Origin: Ascarosepion bandense
Lineage: Eukaryota > Mollusca > Cephalopoda > Sepiida > Sepiidae
Reading direction: 5' to 3'
Length of the DNA stretch: 64,000 nucleotides
Assembly: GCA_037127315.1 (NCBI GenBank)
Contig: JBBBDQ010000350.1
Coordinates: 1,033,501-1,097,500 of the forward strand
Shown: positions 51,616-63,230 of the stretch, one piece after another
Numbering within the stretch: position 1 is the first letter of the stretch
Layout of the letters: each line of letters starts with the position of its first letter
The notes under the pieces: generated by a model
Told to the model about the DNA's origin: nothing
The model's database searches: none
Seen by the model: only the letters and a program-made list of their open reading frames with translations
Program-made: the position numbers and the translations under genes

Positions 51616-51875
51616 GCTTATGGCCATACTAGATTGAAATACCAGTTCTCATTCAATCACCAAAGTTAAGCAATATCAAGCATGGTCAGTAATTACATAG
51701 ATGACCACTTGAGAATACCATACTGTATGCTTGGATATGTGTGGTGTAATAGGTAAGGGTTTCGAATGAGAAATTGAGTTCATTACATTCACCTATATGC
51801 AAATGCCTTTGAGGAAGATTTGATTCCCCCCTCTTCTTCCCCCAGCTAAGGGCTAAATAGCAGGACTTGAATCTG
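51616..51875 (+). repeat. Compound 5S rRNA-tRNA SINE, copy 3 (diverged)
   Basis: Begins GCTTATGGCCATACTAGATTG; keeps AAGTTAAGCAAT and GGTCAGTAATTACATAGATGACC of the 5S part, ending CTGTATGCTTGG. A tRNA-like remnant with GTGTGGTGTAATAGG follows, then the SINE-A body start (AGCTAAGGGCTAAATAGCAGG). The most decayed of the three copies. Confidence 0.8.
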
Positions 51876-52129
51876 AAAAACCACTGTAATCACCAAAACT
51901 ATATTAATACAATATTCACTTGCAAAAAAAAATATTATTCTTGCAATTCATAAATATATTTTGGCTTTCTACTACAAAAGGTTGTTAAACCATAAAAACA
52001 AATCAGTTAATCTTTATTCTGCGCTACACTGCTAACTATCTAGTAGTAGTTGTAGTGGTATAAAGTTGTGATAAACTCACTTATAATAGACTATGAAATT
52101 CTGGCTTAAGACTTCAGATTCATAATCCT
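51876..52129. other. Unassigned spacer
   Basis: AT-rich, nothing recognised. Confidence 0.4.
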
Positions 52130-52512
52130 TCTTTTTACAGATTCTGCTCTGACATAGCTTTATTCTCAAGCCCTCATCAATTTACCCATGCAACTAGATC
52201 GGCAAATAGGTTCGACTCTTTTACCGTCGAAATAGGCAAATGTCACCATCAATTTTACTCCAGCAGCTTCTTTCCTTGCGCTTTCCACCTGTGGAACTCC
52301 CTTCCTCATCCTTACTTCCCTGATAGCTACAATCTCCAAAAGTTTAAATGCAATATCAATTGCCATTTTCCATCTCCATGACTCTCACCTGTCTTTTACC
52401 CTTTCTACAACTTCACCTATACAGTTTTCTTTTCTGTCTTTTCTCTTTGTAACCCCCTGCGCACTAGTTGTAGTATTGCCTTGCTTGGGGTGAAACAGTT
52501 ATAAAAAAAAAT
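52130..52512 (+). pseudogene. LINE-A 3' fragment
   Basis: Reads 'SFTVEIGKCHHQFYSSSFFPCAFHLWNSLPHPYFPDSYNLQKFKCNINCH' in a plus-strand frame, then the 3' UTR and TTGCCTTGCTTGGGGTGAAAC plus an A-rich tail. Confidence 0.85.
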
Positions 52513-53434
52513 CTTCTTGGTATTGTTTGAGAAAAACAGTCTGGCAATCCTGATTGTAAAGATACAAAAGGCGATTATCTTCCTTTTGGTGGAGTTAAGT
52601 CAAATGATGGCTACTTAGTGACTCTACTTCATACAATGACAAGAGTGGCCAGGCATTCAGTTTGTTTACAGTAGTCAAAGGAAGCAGCTGCTTACCCTTA
52701 TGATAAAATAAAAAACAAACCAAAGCTGTCAAATCCTTTTGTACAAATCATTTTCTTAAAAAAGGAAACAGAATATAAATATTTTAGATTTACCAAAATC
52801 AACCATAAACTTGGCTTACATTCTTCAGCCTTGAAGCCTCACAAAAATTTAGCACTCCAAATCTACCACATCTTACCTGAGATGTTATCAAATATTTTCA
52901 ACAAACCACACATATAAAACATTACAGCATTTAATTCACACTAAGAAACTCTTCCTTTTCTTTAGATTTTCTTAAAAATTAATGTTTGAACCTTAATTGA
53001 TTTTTAAAAAATATTTTCTCTTTAGATCAGTACAAGTTTTTAAGATGATTAAAAATAAGTTTCATGAGGGCAGAAGTGAGATGAAAAGAAGATTTCAATT
53101 TTATCTCATCTGAAACTTGATTTTTATTTATTTTTTAATTATTCTTTGAAAATATAATAAACATAATAAAAATATAAATTCCAAAATGAATAAAAATATT
53201 CAATAAGTGAAGATGCCAACCAACCACTAATTATTTATCTTTCAAATAAATTGCTTATATTCAAAGCTAAGGCTAAAAGAGACATATTTAATTATTTTGG
53301 TTATTCCTTGTTCCTAAAGACTCACTTCATCTCCTTACACTGAAGGTTCACAAAAAGAAGGAAATATCCTCATCAAGGAATTTTGTTTATCTTCTAACTG
53401 CTGTCATCTGTGACAGTCAGAAAAGTAAGAAATA
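52513..53434. other. Unassigned AT-rich sequence
   Basis: About 920 bp without recognised features. Confidence 0.45.
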
Positions 53435-53835
53435 GATACGTTATGGTTTATAAAATGGTGAGTGTTCTAAAAATAAAAAAATATAGACATTAATGCCAAG
53501 AATTCAAAATTGGGTGGCAAAATAAGGAACCGTTTCTTTTGGTAGGAGTAAGAGTAGGAGTAAGAAGTAGGAGTTAAGGACAGTAGTTTTGTGTAGGAGA
53601 TTTGAAAAGAGAAAGATGCTAGTCAGTTGAATACTAGAGTCCAGAAGGGATAGGCTCGTTTATTACTAGCATCCCACAGTTAAGAGAATTTAGCTAGTCT
53701 GCTCCTGTATCCACACAAAATTTAAAGGTTGTAACTTGATGTAAAAACCCTAAAGTTTTATACCAAAAATAAACATCATTAATTCAAGTTTGTGTTATCT
53801 TCTAATTATACCAAAACAAAGCAACACAACAGATA
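53435..53835. mobile_element. Solo LTR, second copy, with GATA target duplication
   Basis: LTR 53,439-53,831 (393 bp), over 90% similar by eye to the 26.2-kb copy, with the first base T changed to C. GATA at 53,435-53,438 and 53,832-53,835 agrees with the 4-bp duplication of the first copy. Confidence 0.9.
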
Positions 53836-53873
53836 CAATTGTATTTTTTCATTTTTATCTGTATCTATAAAAA

Positions 53874-54302
53874 TGAGGAGGGTGAGCATTATGTAAGTAT
53901 TTGTGTGTTTGATAGATTTGACTTAGCATCTACATTTTGCAGTCTAGCTCGACAGAAGTTGCACTCAGATGTAGATCAAAATTTTAGAATGCTAACAACA
54001 CCTTGAAATTTTTCAGAAAGACAAAATTAGGGGTAGAGAAATATCTATAATCACCCCACAAAGTCAAGTATAAGTTTATGTATTGATTATAATATAGAAT
54101 TGATCACCCCGCTTTATATTATCTATATCTATATATGTTGTCCATTCCCCTCCTACCCTAATCCAATAGAGATATTCTACATTGTTATCTATAAGTGACA
54201 AGGGTAGACATTGTGCCAGTTTTTGCAATGTAAATTCATCAGATGTTTCTTATTCTTATTATTCCTTAAACTACCCAAGTGAAACTGGGCTAAAATGCTA
54301 GT
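53874..54302 (+). mobile_element. Diverged Helitron-like element
   Basis: Starts TCTATAAAAATGAGG (after A) and ends CCCAAGTGAAACTGGGCTAAAATGCTAGT, with a CCCA...TGGG hairpin and CTAGT end. The interior differs from the main family. Confidence 0.6.
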
Positions 54303-54335
54303 AGCTCTATAAAGATGAATTTCTTTACCAACACT

Positions 54336-54456
54336 TAGATAGATAAATAATGAAGAAACTTAGATAGGTAGATACAGAGATAGAGATAGATAAATAATGA
54401 AGAAAATTAGATAGGTAGATACATAGACAGATATAGATAGATAATGAAGAAACTTG

Positions 54457-54498
<42 letters not shown>

Positions 54499-54514
54499 GA
54501 AGGAACTTAGGTAC

Positions 54515-54567
<53 letters not shown>

Positions 54568-54583
54568 GAAGGAACTTAGGTAC

Positions 54584-54644
<61 letters not shown>

Positions 54645-54728
54645 GAAGGAACTTAGGTACATAGATAGATAGATAATGATAAGGATAAGATTAGATAGAT
54701 AGATAGATAGATAATGAAGGAACTTAGG

Positions 54729-54792
<64 letters not shown>

Positions 54793-54888
54793 GAAGGAAC
54801 TTAGGTACATAGATAGATAGATAATGAAGGAACTTAGGTACATAGATAGATAGATAATGAAGGAACTTAGGTACATAGATAGATAGAC

Positions 54889-54939
<51 letters not shown>

Positions 54940-55117
54940 GAAGGAACTTAGGTACATAGATAGATAGATAGATAATGAAGGAACTAGGTACATAGATAGA
55001 TAGATAGATAGATAGATAATGAAGGAACTTAGGTACATAGATAGATAGATAGATAATGAAGGAACTAGGTACATAGATAGATAGATAGATAGATAGATAA
55101 TGAAGGAACTTAGGTAC

Positions 55118-55170
<53 letters not shown>

Positions 55171-55186
55171 GAAGGAACTTAGGTAC

Positions 55187-55243
<57 letters not shown>

Positions 55244-55288
55244 GAAGGAACTTAGATAGATAGATAGATAATGAAGGAACTTAGGTAC

Positions 55289-55329
<41 letters not shown>

Positions 55330-55345
55330 GAAGGAACTTAGGTAC

Positions 55346-55394
<49 letters not shown>

Positions 55395-55407
55395 GAAGGA
55401 ACTTAGG

Positions 55408-55451
<44 letters not shown>

Positions 55452-55464
55452 GAAGGAACTTAGG

Positions 55465-55504
<40 letters not shown>

Positions 55505-55580
55505 GAAGGAACTTAGGTACATAGATAGATAGATAATGAAGAAACATAGACAGATAGATAGATAGATAGATAGATAATGA
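54336..55580. repeat. Compound (GATA)n / 21-bp spacer array
   Basis: Runs of TAGA/GATA (3 to about 15 units) are separated about two dozen times by AATGAAGGAACTTAGGTACA or close variants. It is thus a minisatellite whose variable part is a tetranucleotide microsatellite. The serine/tyrosine/leucine/isoleucine open frames on the minus strand are products of the period. Confidence 0.97.
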
Positions 55581-55599
55581 AAAAACTTAGATAGGGAGT

Positions 55600-55995
55600 T
55601 ACATTTTTCTAACAATTATGCATTTTGTTTGCTTGCAGTTGATGTTTAGTCTTTTCTTCATCCTTTCCTTCAATGCCTTTTTGTTATGGTGCCCTATCTA
55701 CATTGGAATGAACTCTTCCTCCTTCATAAATACTAACCTGCGAGACTTCCTAGAGGAGGCAGTCGAGACACAGTGTAACTTGCCATTTCAGACAGACACT
55801 TCTATCTGCTGACTAATAACACTCTTATTTTGTATATACGTTCTGTTATTCCAAGACACTGGTTCAACCTACCCTCTTCTTTTTGTGTCTTTCTTCCTGG
55901 CCCTAACAGGCCACAACACTTTTGTAGGTTTTTTCATAGTTTCCTTTCTCTGTCTGCTACCAGCACTGTATCAGCCTTATCTTTTGTTGTTAAGA
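55600..55995 (-). pseudogene. RTE-type LINE (LINE-B) relic, YADD-side region
   Basis: The minus strand reads 'ADTVLVADRERKL' (55,990-55,940), the residue of a YADDTVLIAD motif, and 'KKRLNINCKQTKCIIVRK' (about 55,680-55,620), the segment that follows it in RTE enzymes. Stops intervene. Confidence 0.75.
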
Positions 55996-56080
55996 AAGCA
56001 ACTGCCAATAATTAATCTTGGTAAGATTTTCAATTTTTTCAGGATTGTTTCACTGTTTAGGTTTAATAAGTATGGTGAGA

Positions 56081-56357
56081 CATTGCGGTGCAGTGGATAT
56101 CAACTCAAAATGAGAAATCAGCAAGCCAAATTCAAATTCGAGTTGAATTCATTGCATTCACTTATGCACAAATACCCTTGGGAATGTTATTAATCTGTCT
56201 CCTCTCTTCAGATATGGGTTAAATAGCTTTGGCTGACAACTAGTCTACTGCAAAAAATAATGGCAAATTATTGTGGGAAAGCATCTTTTGTCTGGTCAGT
56301 CATGTCTCTTTTGAGACATGATCCTCCAAGCATGTATTACATATGGTACTTAACTGA
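56081..56357 (+). repeat. SINE-A copy
   Basis: Head CATTGCGGTGCAGTGGATATC, B-box-like AAATTCAAATTCG (diverged), body with a short deletion after GGGTTAAATA, and end GGTACTTAACTGA. Confidence 0.85.
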
Positions 56358-56559
56358 AGTGTGGTGAAAAGACTCATCCTTTTGCCACACCCCACTTCTA
56401 TTTTTATATATTTACAAAGTTTTTTTCTATTCAAATGAAGGTGGTCAGCTCTCAGTATAGGTTTGATTCTAATATTCTTTCCAGATATTTCAAGGTTACA
56501 TCGAAGTTCTGAAGATTATTGTTCAAATAAACAAATCTTCTTTTCTTCTGTTATATGTC
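56358..56559. other. Unassigned spacer
   Basis: Nothing recognised. Confidence 0.4.
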
Positions 56560-56960
56560 AAGTGATGAGGGTCCTTCACATCTTCCTGTTTCTTGTAGCT
56601 TGTAATAATTTTTGTCATTTTGACCAAAACCTGTTCTCCCATCTATCCACTCAAGCCCATCAACTATGTAACATGCTGCTTTCTTCTGCCATGCCTTCAT
56701 TCATTCTGTCCTGTGAGTATCAGATTTTCCAAGCCCTCTTTCCTTATTATGCGCCCCAGAAATTTCAACTGCTAATGTTAAGTATAAGTTTCTTTTTTTT
56801 TGTATCTCTTTCTGTAGATGCACATTTCTTTTGCTCTATGCATTTTCTTCATCTGTGAGGAGATTGTCCAGCATTCACTGCCATACAGGAGGACATATAT
56901 CATGTTCAATCCTGTTTTCTTTCTTTCTAATGAAAAAGAAAATTGTACTGATACAATCGA
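56560..56960 (-). pseudogene. RTE-type LINE (LINE-B) relic, C-terminal part
   Basis: Minus strand: 'FIRKKENRIEHDICPPVWQ.MLDNLLTDEEN' (misframed 'VLLYGSECWTISSQMKK'), then 'KFLGRIIRKEGLENLILTGQNE'. Same family as the 62-kb copy. Confidence 0.7.
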
Positions 56961-57207
56961 TTCTAGATTTTTCTTACTGACGATGACATTTATGGTTCAA
57001 CCAACTTGTGAAAATTGTTTGGTAGACACCAAGTCTGAAATGAAGATGATAAAACGTACAGGTAATTGGTTAAGAATAAACAGTAATCACTAATGATACC
57101 AATATTTCAATGTTTTCATCCTTGGAACAATATTATTTGGAGAGCAAGATCCTTATAAAACAAACCAAAAGACTCAAACAAAATAAAAGTTGCAATGAGT
57201 CAGTGAA
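56961..57207. other. Unassigned spacer
   Basis: Nothing recognised. Confidence 0.4.
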
Positions 57208-57917
57208 TCTAAACTTATTTATAAATGGAACTTTGTCTGTGTGTATGTGTGTGTGTCCATTACCTATAGACTCTGAAACGGTGGAACCGATTTTCTTGAA
57301 AATTTAAACAGTTGTACTATAGGCGTCTGCAAGTGTTCTTAGCTAGGTTTTGTGTAGAGGTACCCTCAATAAATATCAAAAATTGATAATCAAAAAACTC
57401 GGGTTGTAGAACGAGTGGTCTGATTTTAATCAAATTTGATACACTCATAGACAAAGACATAAGAAACGATATTCAGAGGTTTCAAGGTTGCAATAATGCA
57501 GAAAATTGATAATATATATATATATATAAAAGGCAAGATGTTTGTGTGTGTGTCTGCTTATCTGCCTGTATGTCAGTATTTTTTCAGCCATTTTATTTTT
57601 ATTTTTAATTCGGGTTTGGCTCTAAGTAAATATAATTGTAGTTCTTAGTCTCAGCCATGATACCATTTACTCAGAGGACTTATTTAGCCTTCAAAATTCA
57701 GTTTACGACGAAAAAACTTATTTGATATCGATACCAGGAAATCAAAATTTGACTTGCATCCATTCATTTTTCTTTCAGTCTACGGTTTCGTTTTAACAGG
57801 AAACAACAATTGCTTTTTAGTCTTTCATGCCAACGTTCAAAGAGTCTGAGCTCCAGGACCATGGATTAGTTTTAAAACTTTCATTACACCCGAGCAATAC
57901 CGGGTTATACTGCTAGT
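57208..57917 (+). mobile_element. Helitron-like non-autonomous element, copy 8
   Basis: Starts TCTAAACTTATTTATAAATGG (after A) and ends CGAGCAATACCGGGTTATACTGCTAGT. Carries all family blocks, including the central (TA)n and the TCAGCCATGATACCATTTAC segment. Confidence 0.85.
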
Positions 57918-58265
57918 AGTTTTATAAAACATGGATGAAGCAAAAGTGCCAAGAGTAAAGTTGTAAAAGATGAAGGCAAAAAGAAATTTGCCTGACATTT
58001 CGAATTTAATGCTTTTTGAAATAGATGGATGGCCTACCATTTACTTTCAATTTGTGGGGGGCTTTATATATAAACATTTGCATTTCTAACTTTGTGAAAG
58101 CCAGTTTTTTCTTGTTTTCCATTTGCCAATATTTTCAATTTCTTTGTGGATTGTTCCAGGATCTCTGTTTTAACATTCTTCCCAATTTTCAAAATTGCAT
58201 TCTCATCCATCAATAATGATACAATGTTCTTTCTCCTTTGGAGCATTGCCTTTATTATGGCCACA
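57918..58265. other. Unassigned sequence
   Basis: 58,064-58,315 has an 83-codon minus-strand frame of coiled-coil-like composition that runs into the (TA)n tract; not supported as a gene. Confidence 0.4.
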
Positions 58266-58269
58266 GCAG

Positions 58270-58302
<33 letters not shown>

Positions 58303-58610
58303 CATCCACATACAAGCCTGTTTTGCTGTATCACAGCTCATCAGTGTGACTAGACACATCCACTTGCTTCTGGCCAGGATCGAAACTCAACCAATTTGGT
58401 GTCAGTCAGAGTCACTACTCCCTAAGCCATAGGTGCATGGAATCAGAGAAGGGAAATTTTAACATTGTATATAAGCAGTGTATACACACACCAGTCACCG
58501 AAAGAACCCAATTCATTTCTGAAGAGTCACGCATATAGCAGAAGTGGAAACTGTTTTGAAATTTTCTTCTCCAGAGAGCTCAATCCTAATGAAAGCATAA
58601 TATATTAGTC
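58266..58610 (-). repeat. SINE-B copy c with (TA)n tail
   Basis: (TA)n at 58,270-58,300, then in plus orientation TTTTGCTGTATCACAGCTCATCAG, the tRNA-like segment (B-box GAGTTTCGATCC on the minus strand, near 58,386), and about 170 bp of the conserved upstream body to about 58,600. Confidence 0.8.
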
Positions 58611-58705
58611 ATCCACATACAAGCCTGTTTCACTGTATCACATCTCATCAGTGTGGCTAGACACATCCACTTGCTTCTGGCCAGAATTGAAACTCAACCA
58701 AATTG

Positions 58706-58745
<40 letters not shown>
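58611..58745 (-). repeat. SINE-B copy d (3' part) followed by (TA)n
   Basis: Plus orientation GTTTCACTGTATCACATCTCATCAG and the tRNA-like B-box (GAGTTTCAATTC). The element is cut at a (TA)n at 58,710-58,745. Very similar to copy c, so the two may be a tandem duplicate. Confidence 0.8.
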
Positions 58746-58747
<2 letters not shown>

Positions 58748-59233
58748 CATTGAGTGAATCTAGGCAGCTTTCAAGATTCACCACTAATTCAGTTCTCAAT
58801 CAAATTTCAAACAGTTTACAGAGTTAAATAGGACACCTCCTTAGCTACATTTTGAAAAAATATTTTTAATTTTGGTTCAGTAGAAAAAGTTACATGAAAA
58901 TATGTGAAGTCTGAAATGGAAGACTAACTACAAAAGTACATTAGTGAGTGACTAACGCTTCTAATAATAAATCTTATTCGTTATAACTTTTTTCTGTTTA
59001 ATATTGTTACATGTGGTTTTCAACATTTAAATTCTGATGATATCTTTTATCATTTTTGTCAATCAAACTTTGCTTATCACTTATCATTTTATCAGAAGTT
59101 ATTATAAATAATCTATTTTTTAATTGTATTTTTCATCAATTGTATATAAATTTCTTCTTTTTAATATTTCTGAATGCAGTTTTCAGCATTAAATTTATAT
59201 TAAATTAATAGCAATGCCTGGAAAAATCATGGA
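58746..59233. other. Unassigned AT-rich sequence
   Basis: Nothing recognised. Confidence 0.4.
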
Positions 59234-59538
59234 TTACATGGAAAAATGCACAAATGAAAAGTAATATTCTTAAGATTATATTAAACCTGGAAAAGAACAA
59301 GACAAGATATTCTAGTGAAGTAAAAAAAAATAATAAATTTCTTACTTAAAATATCACAGCGAAAAATAAAATTTGAATTATTTTTAGCTGCAATATTTTA
59401 AGTAGGAAATTTTTCATTTTTTTCTACACAAGAATACTTTGTCCTTTACTTTTCCAGGTTTAATAACTTGTCCTGTGCTTATCCAGGTTTAATATAATCT
59501 CAAGAATATTACTTTTTGAGCACGCATTTTCCATGTAA
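59234..59538. mobile_element. Long fold-back hairpin element, about 305 bp
   Basis: The left arm (TTACATGGAAAAATGC, then AAAGTAATATTCTTAAGATTATATTAAACCTGG) is inverted at the right (CCAGGTTTAATATAATCTCAAGAATATTACTTT, then GCATTTTCCATGTAA, written here in pieces). Central parts also pair (ATTTCTTACTTAAAATAT). About 85-bp strong arms. Likely a palindromic MITE; no coding capacity. Confidence 0.85.
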
Positions 59539-60140
59539 TATATATATATGCTAAGCTTATAACTAAGGATGCCTCTCTGGAAGTGCAGCTAGCTAATCCC
59601 CATTGCAGACGCCTGCTCAGGCACACTTGTGTTTGTTTAGCACCCACAAAGCTCACTTCTGGTTTATATTGCAACTATGATGAACAAACCTTAGTTACAG
59701 TTTCTGGGTGTGAACAACAATCTAAACAAGGCTAAGACACTCAAACCCTCCATCACAATGACTTGCAACTTTGAGCTAGCACAACTATCAATTCCTTTTC
59801 TAAGGAAGCCATCTACCCAATTTTACTCACAAGGCTTGAGTTAAAACTTGGTATGGCTTTCAAGCATATTCCATCAAGATAACATCAAGAAGTTACCTTC
59901 TTGACAAATCAGCCATGGTGAGATTAGAACCTGAGCTTCATGGTCAGAAAGCAAATATCCTAGCTACTTGACCACATACCTATATATATATATATATATA
60001 TATATAGTAATGGAACAGATTCAGATTTTAGTTGTCTGTTGAAATAGACTATTCCTCATATAAGGTGTTTTAAAATTTATTGTTTAATAAATAAATATAT
60101 ATCAAGGCTAGGACCCCTAATAGCTTAAGAGAGAGGTGCA
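59539..60140. other. Unassigned sequence with (TA)n at 59,981-60,006
   Basis: 59,570-59,980 resembles no recognised repeat here. 59,489-59,674 is a short minus-strand frame of no clear meaning. Confidence 0.4.
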
Positions 60141-60148
60141 ATCTATGT

Positions 60149-60514
60149 TTGACAGAAAAGGTTAAAATTTTAACATTTCAAAACCAAAATATACTCCTTA
60201 ACAACAGAAGGGAGATCATAAGTATTGTTGCCACAGAAATAAATATAAATTACAATAGTTATCCTATTCCCCCAGTTAGTCTCAATAAAAATTTAAAAAG
60301 ATTTTTAAAATGTTCCCCACCACCTACCACTACTAGCTCAAGTGTCAGGCCACATACCTCCCACAACCAAGGAGGAATTACTACTAATTCCTTCTCCCAT
60401 CCTAACCCAATGAAGACTAATATATCCCAACCCCTTCCTTTACCTAATCTAACCTCTGGGCTTAGAATTTTTCCTCATTCTCTGGCTATAAGGGTCAAAG
60501 AATGCATGCCTTAA
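60149..60514 (+). other. Unrecognised open frame, 121 codons, proline/serine/threonine/asparagine-rich
   Basis: The translated product starts with a lysine/asparagine-rich segment and contains CSPPPTTTSSSVRP and QPLPLPNLTSG. Its composition is less AT-driven than nearby frames, which is why it is listed. No domain, signal peptide or splice context was recognised. It lies just upstream of a fold-back element and may be part of an unclassified repeat. Confidence 0.15.
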
Positions 60515-60608
60515 AATGACATGTTGAAAATGGCTATTTCCCAACTAAGTTTTATCTGAATTTACAGATAAATAAATAAATGTATATATTTATTTTCTAA
60601 ACATATAT

Positions 60609-60866
60609 TGTTAAATATAAGAGACAATGAATGTCTATTATGTCTATTATGTTTAATCATGAGCCGTTCTAAACATCGTATTTTGGCTTTAATTTCAGGT
60701 GAAAATAAAGGCAAAAATTCTCCAACATTTGAATATTTTTACATTATGTTAGTTCTAAGCTTTCAGCTCACATGCGCCATCTTCAGAGAAGTTACAGGGA
60801 CATTAACATAAAAACAAAAATGTATGATTAAACGTAATAGACATTCATTGTTTCTTATATTTAACA
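60609..60866. mobile_element. MITE-like element with about 43-bp terminal inverted repeats
   Basis: Left end TGTTAAATATAAGAGACAATG and right end CATTGTTTCTTATATTTAACA are inverted. The left arm carries a 9-bp tandem duplication (TCTATTATG twice). The interior of about 160 bp is unique. Confidence 0.85.
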
Positions 60867-60909
60867 GTATAAGTTTAGAAAATTATCTGCTGCCTCGAAA
60901 CACTAAATA

Positions 60910-61240
60910 TATATATATACATATGTGTATATATATATATATATATAAACCATCTGCGACAAGCCTGTTTTGCTGTATCACAGCTCTTCGATGTGGCTAG
61001 ATTAATCGTTTTGCCTCAAGCTGAGACTGAAACCTGACTGATTTGACAGCAGTCGGATATTCACCTACCAGGCCATAGTCACAACATCAGAGAAAGGCTG
61101 ATTTCATAGTGTGTAATATATTTTACAATATGTAAACAATGCCAGCAGCAAGAGTGTTATATCCAATAAGTGCTTCAAACAGCCATTCTACACGGTGACC
61201 AGAAAACATATAAAGCTGAAAATATATATATTAGTCATTC
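60910..61240 (-). repeat. SINE-B copy e with (TA)n tail
   Basis: (TA)n, then TTTTGCTGTATCACAGCTCTTCG (plus orientation), the tRNA-like region with a diverged B-box, and a diverged upstream body to about 61,230. Confidence 0.7.
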
Positions 61241-61550
61241 ACAGACGGATCTATTTCACTGTATCACAGCTCATCAGTATGGTTAGAGATTCAATTGCTT
61301 TTTAGCCAGGATTGAAAGCTGACCAAAGACATCAGTTGGCAATTCTATCCTTGAGCTATGGGGGTTCGGTAGAAGAAGGCAGACTTTTAGCCTGTGATAT
61401 GCCATGTAAACATACTCCAGTAACTGAGAGTGTTCTAATTCATTACTGAATAAACAATGCATAGATGCTAGAGTAGCTACTGTTTTTTAAAAGTCTACCA
61501 TTCTTCCAGAGTGCTCAATCAGGGAGTGAGAGCATAGAATAATACACATA
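61241..61550 (-). repeat. SINE-B copy f, best long copy
   Basis: In plus orientation: ATTTCACTGTATCACAGCTCATCAG, tRNA-like segment (CTTTCAATCC B-box on the minus strand, A-box-like CATAGCTCAAGG), then about 170 bp matching 28,478-28,650 (AGAAGAAGGCAGAC ... CTCAATCAGGGAGTGAGAGC). Confidence 0.85.
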
Positions 61551-62134
61551 TGATAAGATAAAGAACAAATAGGAAATGTTTATTAAAAGTTCATCAGAAA
61601 CTGAGACATGAAGGAAAAGAGAAAAGAAATTTTGGTATTTTTATTTTTGTGTTATTTGATTTTCATTGATCAGTTATGTTTCATACAAATGCAACTCCTA
61701 AATCAACATTAGTATAATCTGTAGCATTTGAAATTCAAGGAGAGATGACATGTCCATCCAAAGTTTCAAGAAATTAATGGATTTCAAGCCGACCTGAAAA
61801 ACCATAAATATTGTTTTATGTATGTAAGTGTATAAAATTCTAGTTTCCTCCATGTGAATCAGATGATGTCTATTTGTAATTGTGTGTGTGCGTGTGTGTG
61901 TTTGTGTAAATTTGTGTGAAGTACAGACATTATTTTTGTTGCTTTTTCACATGGTGATTTGAAAATGTCTTTACATACATACTACTTGTTTTTATAGATA
62001 TACCTTGTGTTTTAGATAAACATATGTTAGATTCAATAAAGATTCTAATTGGATTCAACTAAAGTTAACAATGTAATATAACATTTTCGACATATGTTTA
62101 TAGTTGCTAATATTGTTATTATTTAGTTTTCAAG
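61551..62134. other. Unassigned sequence
   Basis: AT-rich with a short (TG)n near 61,880; no gene seen. Confidence 0.4.
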
Positions 62135-62775
62135 ATCTTCTTCTTCTATATGCCCTGTCCCTTCAGGACGTAGGCGATCATGGCTCTCCACGTCTCCCTA
62201 TTCCTTGTGGCTCTTAGTATGCTTGCTCCTGTTGCTCCTGGCAACCCCTGTTCCGTCATCCACCTGATCAGTCCCTGAAAATATGTTATCCGCTGCCTTC
62301 CCCTGTCTCTCCTTCCTTCTATCTGACCAGTCAGTATCAGGTTCTCCAGGCTCTCCTTTCTCATTGCATGTCCCAGGAACTTCAGTTGTCTCTTCCTGAT
62401 GCTCAGCATCAATTTCCTTTTTGTTGCCATTCTTTCTAACACCTCGTCGTTGCTTGTATGCTCAGTCCACGATATCCGTAGCATCCTTCTGTAGAACCAC
62501 ATTTCGGCGGCTTCCAGTTTTGTCCTCATTTTCGATGATATTGTCCAGCATTCACAGCCGTATTGAAGAACTGACATCACGTAGCAGTCTAGAACTCTTT
62601 TCTTCGTTTCTATTGAGATTTTCCTGTGTGTTAGTATTTTGCTCATCTTCTGGAATGTGTCCTTTGCCATGCCAATACTTTCCCTTAAAGAATTATAATC
62701 TTTTTTTAATTTGGGTGGCATTAGTAAAATTTTTATCTTATATTGTTGAACTTCAAACAATATTTGATCTAAACT
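62135..62775 (-). pseudogene. RTE-type LINE (LINE-B), best preserved C-terminal fragment
   Basis: A 204-codon open frame (62,760-62,146) covering the C-terminal end of an RTE-like reverse transcriptase: KISIETKKRVLDCYVMSVLQY, CECWTISSKM, EMWFYRRMLRISWTEHTSNDEVLERMATK, RQLKFLGHAMRKESLENLI, GRRDRGRQRITYF and RETWRAMIAYVLKGQGI. The catalytic palm is missing, so it is a 5'-truncated copy. A GAA-rich tail follows on the 3' side (62,135-62,145). It is the reference for the other relics in the window. Confidence 0.85.
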
Positions 62776-63230
62776 TATATATATAATAATGTCAAATCCA
62801 TAAATGGAACAAATAATACAAAAGATATTTTTAATATAAAATATTAAAGTGATAGATTTATATAGATATTATCCAGAGCAATATGATATACATAAAGAAA
62901 AACTCAATACATGATCTAAAGTGGTTATAAATTATAATTTATTTTGATGGGTAAGTTTTTAGCACACATCTTCCCAGGCCACAAAAAAACTTCAAATGGT
63001 TTAATTTAATCAGAACATTCAAAACAACAGGAAGACTAACAGTATGACACAGAAATTAATTTTTCCGAGTGTTACCAGGTTACAGCCTTAAAAGGCAAAG
63101 AGGTGAAAAGTAAAATATACAAAGACAAAATGTAGTGATGGACAGGATGTATCACATCCAAACGCACACACACATATGTGTGTATACAGATACACACACA
63201 CACACACACACACATATGTATATATAAAAA
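62776..63230. other. Unassigned sequence ending in (CA)n
   Basis: No gene. (CA)n at 63,192-63,214. Confidence 0.4.

Noticed and set aside
54325..55547. Tyrosine/leucine/serine/isoleucine-rich frames on the minus strand
   Set aside because: Translation of the (GATA)n array; no independent coding evidence.
55618..55812. 64-codon frame preceded by a polypyrimidine-AG, looking like a last exon with a membrane segment
   Set aside because: The opposite strand reads as an RTE reverse transcriptase segment (LNINCKQTKCIIVRK after an ADTVLVAD motif), so this is antisense to a LINE relic.
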